A stretch of DNA of 13,522 bases from Coxiellaceae bacterium (GTDB taxonomy: Bacteria; Pseudomonadota; Gammaproteobacteria; Coxiellales; Coxiellaceae), in the NCBI GenBank assembly GCA_014238445.1, contig JABABC010000220.1:1-13522 (forward strand). Direction: 5' to 3'. Both the position numbers and the translations under genes were made by a program. The notes beneath the pieces were generated by a model that had not been told where the DNA came from, did not search any database, and saw nothing but the letters and a program-made list of their open reading frames with translations. Positions 6,968 to 13,522 of this stretch are shown piece after piece (position 1 is the first letter of the stretch; each line of letters begins with the position of its first letter).

Positions 6968-8649
6968 ACACACTCAACACTGGCTTTCGTCATGCCCTAT
7001 CACGCCATCAAAGCTGGCTCATTTTAACCTTACTGTGCGCTGTGCTCTTTTTACCTGGTCTCTTTCAGATGCCTGTCACCGATGTCGATGAAGCCCGTTT
7101 TGCACAAGCTTCAAAACAAATGGTAGAAACGCACGACTATTGGCACATCAACATTCAAAACACCCCTCGACACTTAAAGCCACCCGCGATTTATTGGCTA
7201 CAAAGTCTTGTAACCAACGCAACACAACACGCGCCGTACAACCAAATATTCAGCTATCGACTGCCCTCTTTTTTTGCCGCAACCGCCACTACATTACTCA
7301 TCTTCTTTTTAAGTACACCCACCTTTGGACGCAAAATAGCCTTCATTGCGAGTATCGTTTTTGCCAGCACGCTCATTGTTGCTTTTGAATCCAGCTTCAG
7401 CACAACGGACGCCTGCTTGATGCTCAGTATTTTTGTGATGCAATGGGCATTAGGTCAAGTCTATTTAAACCATCGCAACAACCGCCCTACCCACTATCGT
7501 TGGCCCATGCTATTTTGGGGTGCTATGGCCATAGGCATTTTCCTCAAAGGAATTGCCCCCATCTTTGCTATCAGCAGTATCGCAGCCTTATGCTTATTCG
7601 ATCGTCAGTGGCGATGGACCCGTGCACTACACCCAGGACTAGGGTTGCTCAGTGTATTACTACTCACCTTAGGCTGGCTCATTCCTTTCTCGTTAGCCAG
7701 CCACAGTAATTTTCTGTTGGATATGATTTCACAAGACGTCGTGCATAAAATCACTGGCGGACAAGAAGGGCATGGACAACCCATCGGATTTTATCTACTC
7801 CTCATGCCACTGCTATTTTGGCCCATGTCATTATACTTTACGACTGCCTTTAACTATGCAAAACAGCAATGGGCAAACCCCACTATCCGCTTTTTACTCG
7901 CCTGGATTTTACCGAACTGGATCATGTACGAACTCATCCCCACCAAACTAATACACTACCTGATGCCACTGTTTCCAGCGCTAGCCTTACTCATCGCGAT
8001 CACATTACTGTCACCCCCAGCAGCACACACTCAACAGCGAACGGCACGTATTTGTGAAGCCACTCTATGGTTTCTTTATAACACCGTATTAGCCTTAGGC
8101 ATTCTCTATTTACCCTACTCGCTCATTCACTGGCTACCACCAGCAGTTATCGCAGCTTCACTCATTGTGCTGGCAAACATGCTATTGGCTTATCGTTTTT
8201 TTCGTCAACAACGCACAATAGCCTCCCTGATCAGCAACGCACTCACGGCCATCATTGTCTATACCCTATTATTCTGTATGGCGTTCCCACACTTATCACT
8301 GCTATGGAACTCACAACGTGTCGCTAAAGTGCTGCAACTTCCAACCTATCAACAACAACTGGCACAACACCCACTACTGGTCTCAGGCTACCATGAACCT
8401 AGCTTGATCTTTGAAGTAGGCACCGATGCCATTGCATTCACCCCTCTACCTGATATTGAAAAAGCCTATGCTGCACACGCTGGCTCCCTAGCACTACTCG
8501 GTAAAAAAGATTACCAACATTTCAAAACCTATGCTGACCAACAGGGCTTCTCATACGACATTGATGCCGTGCTACCAGGCTATAACCTCAATCATGGTCG
8601 TTACATTACACTCACATTAATTCAACCCACTCCTAAGGGAACTGCATGA
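6964..8649 (+). CDS. ArnT-like GT83/PMT_2 glycosyltransferase
   Basis: A 561-aa inner-membrane enzyme with about 11-13 hydrophobic segments. The first periplasmic loop carries VTDVDEARFAQASKQM (residues 38-53), corresponding to the conserved DEARYA block of ArnT, and then HLKPPAIYWLQ (70-80), matching the KP-x-x-YW block. ArnT-family enzymes transfer a sugar from undecaprenyl phosphate to lipid A phosphates on the periplasmic face; relatives in Francisella (FlmK) add galactosamine. Here the donor would be the product of the upstream GT2. A soluble C-terminal segment (roughly 450-561) follows the last helix, as in ArnT. Start and stop overlap both neighbours by ATGA. Acceptor and sugar identity are not readable, so no gene symbol is given; an arn locus proper (ArnA/ArnB/ArnC/ArnD) is absent. 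Confidence 0.85.
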   Translation: MNTLNTGFRHALSRHQSWLILTLLCAVLFLPGLFQMPVTDVDEARFAQASKQMVETHDYWHINIQNTPRHLKPPAIYWLQSLVTNATQHAPYNQIFSYRLPSFFAATATTLLIFFLSTPTFGRKIAFIASIVFASTLIVAFESSFSTTDACLMLSIFVMQWALGQVYLNHRNNRPTHYRWPMLFWGAMAIGIFLKGIAPIFAISSIAALCLFDRQWRWTRALHPGLGLLSVLLLTLGWLIPFSLASHSNFLLDMISQDVVHKITGGQEGHGQPIGFYLLLMPLLFWPMSLYFTTAFNYAKQQWANPTIRFLLAWILPNWIMYELIPTKLIHYLMPLFPALALLIAITLLSPPAAHTQQRTARICEATLWFLYNTVLALGILYLPYSLIHWLPPAVIAASLIVLANMLLAYRFFRQQRTIASLISNALTAIIVYTLLFCMAFPHLSLLWNSQRVAKVLQLPTYQQQLAQHPLLVSGYHEPSLIFEVGTDAIAFTPLPDIEKAYAAHAGSLALLGKKDYQHFKTYADQQGFSYDIDAVLPGYNLNHGRYITLTLIQPTPKGTA

Positions 8650-9302
8650 CCACAGCACACCGCCGACACGAACTTGCTTTCCTGGCAGTGGGCTTATTAT
8701 TTCTCGCCTGCTACAGCTGCCTTGATCAACCCTTAGCAGACTGGTTACATCAACACACGTTGACAGCAACTACCTCTATTGCTCAATTTATTTCTCATTA
8801 CTTTAAGGCCCAAACCTTCTACCTATCTCCGTTACTGATTATTGCTTATTGCTACTTTAAACGGCAATTACACACGTCGTTATGCCGCAACAGCCTTCTA
8901 TTAACCTATATCTTTATCATTAATGCTCTACTCTGCACGGTACTCAAGGTCGTTTTTTCTCGTGCTCGCCCAACCGAATGGTTTCATCATCATGCGTACG
9001 GGTTTAAATTATTACAACTGAACTCACAATACTGGTCATTCCCCTCTGGCCATGCTTTTGTTGCTAGCACTTTCTTTTCTTTCATCGCACTGACACGACC
9101 ACGCTTACGTTGGTGGTGCTTGCTAGGTATTTTAGTCATGTGCATCTCCCGCATGATTGTTGGTGCCCATTACTTAGGAGACGTCATGGTAGGTAGTTTT
9201 CTAGGTTACTGGACCTGTAAAGTGCTTATGACAAAATACCAACACAGCCTGCCACGCCCTTTAGAACATTGGACTCAAAATAAACAACCGATCACATCTT
9301 AG
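8646..9302 (+). CDS. PAP2-family membrane phosphatase
   Basis: A 218-aa protein with five to six membrane segments and all three PAP2 acid-phosphatase motifs: KVVFSRARP (residues 101-109), PSGH (133-136) and SRMIVGAHYLGD (168-179), with Arg169, His175 and Asp179 completing the catalytic set. Relatives include undecaprenyl-pyrophosphate phosphatases, phosphatidylglycerophosphate phosphatase and the lipid A 1- or 4'-phosphatases LpxE/LpxF. The motifs alone do not choose between these. Its ATGA overlap with the ArnT-like gene suggests it works with the cassette: trimming a lipid A phosphate, or recycling the polyprenyl carrier released after sugar transfer. Active-site residues would face the periplasm in the usual topology. 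Confidence 0.88.
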   Translation: MTTAHRRHELAFLAVGLLFLACYSCLDQPLADWLHQHTLTATTSIAQFISHYFKAQTFYLSPLLIIAYCYFKRQLHTSLCRNSLLLTYIFIINALLCTVLKVVFSRARPTEWFHHHAYGFKLLQLNSQYWSFPSGHAFVASTFFSFIALTRPRLRWWCLLGILVMCISRMIVGAHYLGDVMVGSFLGYWTCKVLMTKYQHSLPRPLEHWTQNKQPITS

Positions 9303-9329
9303 AAGCACTCAAAGCATATTGAGAAAACC

Positions 9330-10169
9330 ATGGCAATACATTTACAGGACAGTTTGCAACGCTTTATGCTGACCTCAGCACCCGTTAGAGGCACCGTCGT
9401 TCGCATTCATCAGTCACTACAAACTGTGTTAGCACAGCATCACTACCCACTCAGTATCCAACATACATTGACTGAGGCTTTAATCGCTAACCTATTACTG
9501 ACCAGTACCATGCGCTGGGAAGGCAAACTCATTATGCAGTACCAAAGCGCGGGGAGCCTATCCTTGCTAGTCACACAAGCTACTCACCAACACCACATCA
9601 CCGGTATGGCGCAATGGAAAGATCCCCTACCTTCAGACTCGATATCCTTACTAGGCAAAGGCCAACTCATCACCTCCGTCCTACATAATAATATCGCTAA
9701 ACCTGATCAAAGTATCATCCCACTGCACTCTGAAGGGTTAACCGAATCACTCCAAGATTACTTTGAACGTTCCGTGCAACTGCCCACTCAATTATGGATT
9801 TCAGGGGATTGCGAATCAGCTTACGGGGTACTCCTACAAGCCATGCCCTCCCCTTCTGAGAGTTTTGATTTTTCATCGTTCATTCAATCACTCGATGAAA
9901 ATGCCATGGAGTTTACACAACCCAATACCACACTATTAAGCGGACTCTTACTGGATCACGAGTGCACCCTCTATGACGCTGAATCCGTTCACTTTGGCTG
10001 TAGCTGCTCACTGCAAAAAATGCAACAAGCCATTATCACCATGGGAGAAATAGAAGCCAGGCAAGCTCTAGAGGAGACATCACCACTGATCGTACAATGT
10101 GACTTTTGCAATGATCAGTACGCATTTACAGCGGATGATATGAATACCCTATTTCATCCTCACAAATAA
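9330..10169 (+). CDS. hslO: Hsp33 redox-regulated molecular chaperone
   Basis: A 279-aa cytosolic holdase chaperone that is switched on by oxidative unfolding. The C-terminal zinc switch is intact: CSC at residues 224-226 and CDFC at 257-260, the CxC...CxxC arrangement that binds zinc when reduced and forms disulfides under hypochlorous acid or peroxide stress. The N-terminal fold carries typical Hsp33 features, including the start DSLQRFMLTSAPVRGTVVRI and the segment LIMQYQSAGSLSLLVTQAT. Length is normal for the family (about 290). It begins 27 bases after the PAP2 gene with GAGA upstream of the ATG, so it may be the last gene of the same transcript, although its function is unrelated. No clear terminator follows. 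Confidence 0.95.
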   Translation: MAIHLQDSLQRFMLTSAPVRGTVVRIHQSLQTVLAQHHYPLSIQHTLTEALIANLLLTSTMRWEGKLIMQYQSAGSLSLLVTQATHQHHITGMAQWKDPLPSDSISLLGKGQLITSVLHNNIAKPDQSIIPLHSEGLTESLQDYFERSVQLPTQLWISGDCESAYGVLLQAMPSPSESFDFSSFIQSLDENAMEFTQPNTTLLSGLLLDHECTLYDAESVHFGCSCSLQKMQQAIITMGEIEARQALEETSPLIVQCDFCNDQYAFTADDMNTLFHPHK

Positions 10170-10245
10170 CATCACCTTCTAGCCCATCTCATCATGAACA
10201 ATGCAGCTTAACCCGTTGAATCCGCTGGCTACGAACAACTATAAC

Positions 10246-10262
10246 CTTAAGTTAAAATTAAA
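10246..10262 (+). promoter_or_regulatory. Distal PmrA-box-like direct repeat
   Basis: CTTAAG-TTAAA-ATTAAA has the TTAA-N7-TTAA spacing of a PmrA site and matches YTTAAK-N5-YTTAAK except for an A at each end of the second half-site. It lies 35 bases upstream of a perfect match. The DNA is AT-rich, so alone it would be weak; as a tandem partner it is more credible. Confidence 0.35.
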
Positions 10263-10280
10263 TTTCAGGTAATTCTCATC

Positions 10281-10297
10281 TTTAAGTCTATTTTAAG
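10281..10297 (+). promoter_or_regulatory. Perfect PmrA-box match upstream of the 783-aa orphan gene
   Basis: TTTAAG-TCTAT-TTTAAG matches the PmrA consensus YTTAAK-N5-YTTAAK at all defined positions, as two identical TTTAAG half-sites 11 bases apart. It ends 135 bases before the start codon. Weak -10-like hexamers follow (TAGTGT at 10308-10313, TAGAAA at 10313-10318). Control by a PmrA-type response regulator is inferred from this match and the known use of such boxes at Dot/Icm effector genes. Confidence 0.6.
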
Positions 10298-10432
10298 CTC
10301 ACTCAGGTAGTGTAGAAACTAGCTTTAATACATCCTATACACCGTTGTGAGCAATAGACAAGGATTGTCACTCTTAGCGAAAGAGCTTTAACGGATTAGA
10401 ACCGCATCACACACATGATGGAGGTTTTAGTT

Positions 10433-12784
10433 ATGAATTCAAGAACATCTTCTACAGCATCATCTGGTGCTGAACAGCCCCTTATACCAAAACCCCTCAG
10501 CTCGTCAGACGACCTTGAAGCACTTGTCGCAGCTATTTCCACAACTGCTATAACCATCGGCAAACAATATGAAAAGCTGATTGAACAATACAATAAGACC
10601 CTCGATAAAAAAACAATAGCTGAAAATAACTACTCAAACGCTATTGGTGATCTCATCACTGAACTCAAAAGTATCACTCGACAAAGCAGCAGCGTAACAC
10701 CAGAAGCTCTCGAAGGTAAAGGTGTTATCTTCTCAAAGGACAGCACTATCAATTTGCCAGAGCTCAATCAACACCTGCAGGGCAGGTTGTATACTTCATT
10801 AAACCAACTCAATACCGCTATTAAATCCACTACTCTGATCGAGGAAAGTGCTTACAGGGTAGCACAATCAATATCAGAGTATCTTACAACCATTTGCATT
10901 GATTATCATGTAGCAAAATATATAAAAAATCGAGAACAATATCCAGGTCGTGAACAAGACGCTACAGAGGCTGGAACAACGTACGCACAAGAACACATTT
11001 CCACTAACGACAGCATGCACTGGCTCTGCATCACAACGGACATTCATGCTAACATTAACATAGATAAAATTGGCGAAATCAGTTTAAACGAAGACCAGAT
11101 TAATAGAATCTCTGAACTCGCACGTGCTTTTATTCGTGGAAAAACACCGTCATTACAACTCCTTAAATACTGCGATGATCACGAACAACTCAGAGAGGCC
11201 TATCAATTAGCGATTGCACAATCACTAGAACCCGTCATTAGCAATACATACCATCCAATGAAAGCTCCTCGATTCTATAAAATCATGGAGTCTCTACCAC
11301 AAATAATACAAGCTCAACCCAATTATTCCGCTGCAGATCTCACATCTCACTCTAATGATAAGCTAGACCAGATTGCGACATGGATCACCGCTTATATCAT
11401 TCAATACCTAACATGTGTCAAACCAGGGATTGATGCAAAGACATTAGCTTCATTACGTCAATCATTACCAAAAGAATTGGTACTTACCGCTTTTTCTGAA
11501 ATTTCTAAGACTAATTTAATTAACAAACCGTTTACATCCAATCAAATTAAATCTCTCACCATACTGCTAGAAGGTGTCACGCCATTAACCCGCATCCCAG
11601 ACATGAACACGATCCCTACCACCATTAAGACCAGGCTGGATGAGAAAGCTTATGGTCGACATTTACTCTCTGAAAATTCACGCAGGGCATTTCAAACACT
11701 ACCACAGGCCATCCAACTGGTTCTGGGTAAACCGAATGCATCCACCTCTCTTGAAAGCACTCAACTCATTCCAGCTGAACTATTAAGAAACCTTCAATTG
11801 AGACAGGATCTTTCCACCACAGCCTCTAACAACCCACTGGGTGATACCGAAGTGATTGAGAGCTTACTGACTCCCGATCAATCAGAAACAGCCGATCAGA
11901 AAACACAACGTCTGCAATTCCTACAAACTAAAAGCTGGATCACAGCAGAACAAGCCACTTCCATGCAAGAAACAACACCAGCCTTTGGCGCCTCTCCTAA
12001 AGCCCAAAGCACGAATCAATTGATACATGCATTGCTTGAAACACTAGAGGAAAACCCTCTGACAAGACCCAACGATATCCTACTATCAGTTAACAAAATC
12101 ATTCAAAAGTCCCCTGATGATACGAAAGTACTGAAAGATTGTTCCAAAACAATAACACCAACTGATTCCTTAAAATCACAAAAAACTGAGCAACATACTC
12201 AGGCTGCTAAAGAACTAAAAAACTTCCATGACCTAGCCCAAAAATGGATTACGCTTGCCAAAGCCGGCGCGACACAATACCTCCATAAGATAGAAGGAAA
12301 ATGGTTTAGATCAGAAGGGAGAGAACGAGCCACTAGTTTCATTGACAGTCTCAATGGTATAACAATCCAGTCTATCGATGACGCGAGTGCATTTAACCAA
12401 TTAAAAAACTTATTTGAAAACCAATTGATTACTTTTAATGGTGGGTCGCTAGGAACGTATATCTTGGAGTCACTGACAGGAGACTCAATCACTGAGAATA
12501 CAAAAGAGGCACCATTAACTGATTCTTATGATGCAATGACTCAAGCGACTAACAACCAATATAAAAAAATTAATGCCCCTTATAGTAAAAACCCACAATT
12601 CAAAGATAAAAATGGTCCAAATGGCAAATCAACAACAGGGGAAATAATTTGGAATAGCCACATGAGTAGTTATTTATGGAGACAAACTGCCGATCATAAA
12701 CAAAGACAATCAGGGATGCAGTTTTTTTGTAATCAATTTGAGGAGCTTAATACTCATCAACAATCAATTACAGCTGCAGCCTAG
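10433..12784 (+). CDS. Large orphan soluble protein; candidate PmrA-regulated Dot/Icm effector
   Basis: A 783-aa protein that I do not recognise. It has no signal peptide or membrane segment. The N-terminus is Ser/Thr-rich and disordered-looking (residues 1-25), followed by largely helical, Gln/Lys/Glu-rich sequence with likely short coiled segments (e.g. around 40-60). No catalytic motif stands out. The C-terminal tail reads NQFEELNTHQQSITAAA: two Glu at -13/-14 and an Ile at -5 faintly resemble the E-block-type Dot/Icm secretion signal, but the match is weak. The ATG at 10433 is chosen because GGAGG (10420-10424) sits 8 bases before it; in-frame ATGs at 10415 and 10418 precede or overlap that site. 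It is monocistronic: its own 263-base upstream region with PmrA-type repeats, and a strong terminator just after the stop. Size, solubility, lack of recognisable family and regulation together suggest a secreted effector. Confidence 0.8.
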   Translation: MNSRTSSTASSGAEQPLIPKPLSSSDDLEALVAAISTTAITIGKQYEKLIEQYNKTLDKKTIAENNYSNAIGDLITELKSITRQSSSVTPEALEGKGVIFSKDSTINLPELNQHLQGRLYTSLNQLNTAIKSTTLIEESAYRVAQSISEYLTTICIDYHVAKYIKNREQYPGREQDATEAGTTYAQEHISTNDSMHWLCITTDIHANINIDKIGEISLNEDQINRISELARAFIRGKTPSLQLLKYCDDHEQLREAYQLAIAQSLEPVISNTYHPMKAPRFYKIMESLPQIIQAQPNYSAADLTSHSNDKLDQIATWITAYIIQYLTCVKPGIDAKTLASLRQSLPKELVLTAFSEISKTNLINKPFTSNQIKSLTILLEGVTPLTRIPDMNTIPTTIKTRLDEKAYGRHLLSENSRRAFQTLPQAIQLVLGKPNASTSLESTQLIPAELLRNLQLRQDLSTTASNNPLGDTEVIESLLTPDQSETADQKTQRLQFLQTKSWITAEQATSMQETTPAFGASPKAQSTNQLIHALLETLEENPLTRPNDILLSVNKIIQKSPDDTKVLKDCSKTITPTDSLKSQKTEQHTQAAKELKNFHDLAQKWITLAKAGATQYLHKIEGKWFRSEGRERATSFIDSLNGITIQSIDDASAFNQLKNLFENQLITFNGGSLGTYILESLTGDSITENTKEAPLTDSYDAMTQATNNQYKKINAPYSKNPQFKDKNGPNGKSTTGEIIWNSHMSSYLWRQTADHKQRQSGMQFFCNQFEELNTHQQSITAAA

Positions 12785-12786
12785 AT

Positions 12787-12812
12787 AAAAAGCCACCCGA
12801 AGGTGGCTTTTT
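12787..12812. terminator. Bidirectional rho-independent terminator
   Basis: GCCACC (12792-12797) and GGTGGC (12802-12807) pair around a CGAA loop, flanked by five A on the left and five T on the right, giving a perfect 11-bp stem and a T-run on either strand. It lies between the rightward orphan gene (stop at 12784) and the leftward membrane protein gene (stop at 12832) and can terminate both. Confidence 0.93.
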
Positions 12813-12831
12813 AAAACAAATAAAGTCATTG

Positions 12832-13206
12832 TTATACAACAAAACCAACATACAACAGTAACAAGCTCAATACAAAAAATACGATTGCACCTAACCTTGC
12901 AACTACTTCACCGTGTTTTTTAACGCATGCCCCAAAAAATCCTGGACACCACAGGCGAAACACACCAACAACCAACAAAAACCAACCGGTTAGTGTTACA
13001 ACGATCTCCCATCCAACCCACTGAGTATGTGTTAACACCACCCATAAACCCAGCAAGACGGGAACTAAAGAAGACAGCAGTTGCGATGCTTTATGATCCA
13101 CCAGGTCATGCACAACCCCTATGGCATGCTCTCGATTAAATAGCACACCTAACGACACAAACAAAAGAAATAAACCCAGAAACTGGGCTAAAAATGCAGT
13201 TGTCAT
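12832..13206 (-). CDS. Small four-helix integral membrane protein of unknown function
   Basis: A 124-aa protein made almost entirely of four hydrophobic segments: approximately residues 4-22, 43-60, 67-84 and 102-122. Short polar loops between them contain NREHAIGVVHDLVDHKA and a CPGFFGACVKKHGEV segment with two Cys. I recognise no family motif. The start at 13206 is preferred over the adjacent ATG at 13209, because GGAGG (13217-13213) lies 6 bases before it. Gene-internal sequence is consistent with a conserved bacterial inner-membrane protein, not a random open frame: the ribosome binding site is excellent, a perfect TATAAT lies upstream and a terminator follows. Function cannot be assigned. 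Confidence 0.75.
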   Translation of the reverse strand: MTTAFLAQFLGLFLLFVSLGVLFNREHAIGVVHDLVDHKASQLLSSLVPVLLGLWVVLTHTQWVGWEIVVTLTGWFLLVVGVFRLWCPGFFGACVKKHGEVVARLGAIVFFVLSLLLLYVGFVV

Positions 13207-13239
13207 CATACACCTCCAAATATTACTTATATCAGTTTA

Positions 13240-13245
13240 ATTATA
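13240..13245 (-). promoter_or_regulatory. Candidate -10 of the small membrane protein gene
   Basis: TATAAT on the minus strand (13245-13240), a perfect consensus, would give a leader of about 27 bases. No good -35 is found at normal spacing, although a TTGAC lies immediately upstream and overlaps it. The rest of 13210-13433 is AT-rich and holds a second TATAAT on the plus strand (13304-13309), also without a clear -35, which may serve the rightward gene. Confidence 0.4.
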
Positions 13246-13433
13246 GTCAAAAAGCAGAATAAAATCTTTTTTATTCGATCAATGCAACCTTAACTTATTG
13301 AAATATAATACTAAAAAATAATTATAAAGAATCAAAAATCAGTAAAAAAAGTAAGCGTCAATTAAACCCCATCTTCTAAAGCCCAAATTATTCCTGCATG
13401 CTTGCGATCCAAGTTAAACAGGAGCGAAATTCA

Positions 13434-13522
13434 ATGACCGAATCCAAATTGACCATTAACACAGCACAACGCTGGCAGGACTTGTCAGATGAATGGGAGC
13501 GGAGCCCAATGTCACAAAAGCA
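13434..13522 (+). CDS. N-terminal fragment of a rightward gene, cut by the window edge
   Basis: The ATG at 13434 is preceded by AGGAG (13420-13424) with a 9-base gap. The frame stays open to the end of the window, encoding 29 residues that begin MTESKLTINTAQRWQDLSD and continue with a charged, Trp-containing helix-like stretch. There is no signal peptide. This is too short to assign a family. Confidence 0.6.
   Translation, partial: MTESKLTINTAQRWQDLSDEWERSPMSQK

Noticed and set aside
10357..10369. Short inverted repeat GACAA-GGA-TTGTC, with lac-operator-like GTGAGCAAT nearby, in the leader of the 783-aa gene.
   Set aside because: A 5-bp stem with a 3-base loop is too short to support a regulator site without conservation data.

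Overview
The window looks like a chromosomal segment of a moderately AT-rich gammaproteobacterium, most plausibly a host-associated member of the Legionellales (Legionella/Coxiella type). This placement is an inference. It rests on a gammaproteobacterial gene set (yebC, hslO, tRNA-Ile2, an ArnT-like lipid A glycosylation cassette). It also rests on two orphan proteins without signal peptides whose upstream regions carry direct repeats matching the PmrA box (YTTAAK-N5-YTTAAK), the element that controls many Dot/Icm effector genes in Legionella and Coxiella. No secretion-system gene is in the window, so the effector reading is a hypothesis.

Layout. 1-1029: an AT-rich region with a leftward orphan gene (45-785) whose N-terminus carries a GWxCGYR motif like that of UFM1-specific (C78) cysteine proteases, with a PmrA-box-like repeat upstream (874-890). 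1030-1106: tRNA-Ile2(CAU), leftward, with a candidate promoter. 1265-4317: three rightward genes for a DUF4442/hotdog thioesterase-like protein, a FUSC-type membrane protein preceded by a strong inverted repeat, and a MOP-superfamily polysaccharide flippase. 4370-5032: a leftward cation-dependent O-methyltransferase, divergent from the next block.

5118-10169: a tight rightward array of yebC, a GT2 polyprenyl-phosphate glycosyltransferase, a LAB_N membrane protein, an ArnT-like GT83 glycosyltransferase, a PAP2 phosphatase and hslO (Hsp33). Overlaps of 20, 4 and 4 bases join the four middle genes. They read as a lipid-linked sugar pathway: the GT2 charges a polyprenyl carrier in the cytoplasm, the LAB_N protein may help it at the membrane, the ArnT-like enzyme transfers the sugar on the periplasmic side (probably to lipid A), and the PAP2 enzyme removes a phosphate from lipid A or the carrier.

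10170-13522: a 263-base regulatory region with two tandem PmrA-box-like sites, a 783-aa orphan protein (10433-12784), a clear bidirectional terminator (12787-12812), a convergent small four-helix membrane protein (12832-13206), and the first 29 codons of a rightward gene cut by the window edge. The most interesting signal is that the two orphan genes, about 10 kb apart and facing opposite ways, both sit behind PmrA-type repeats with the same TTAA-N7-TTAA spacing.
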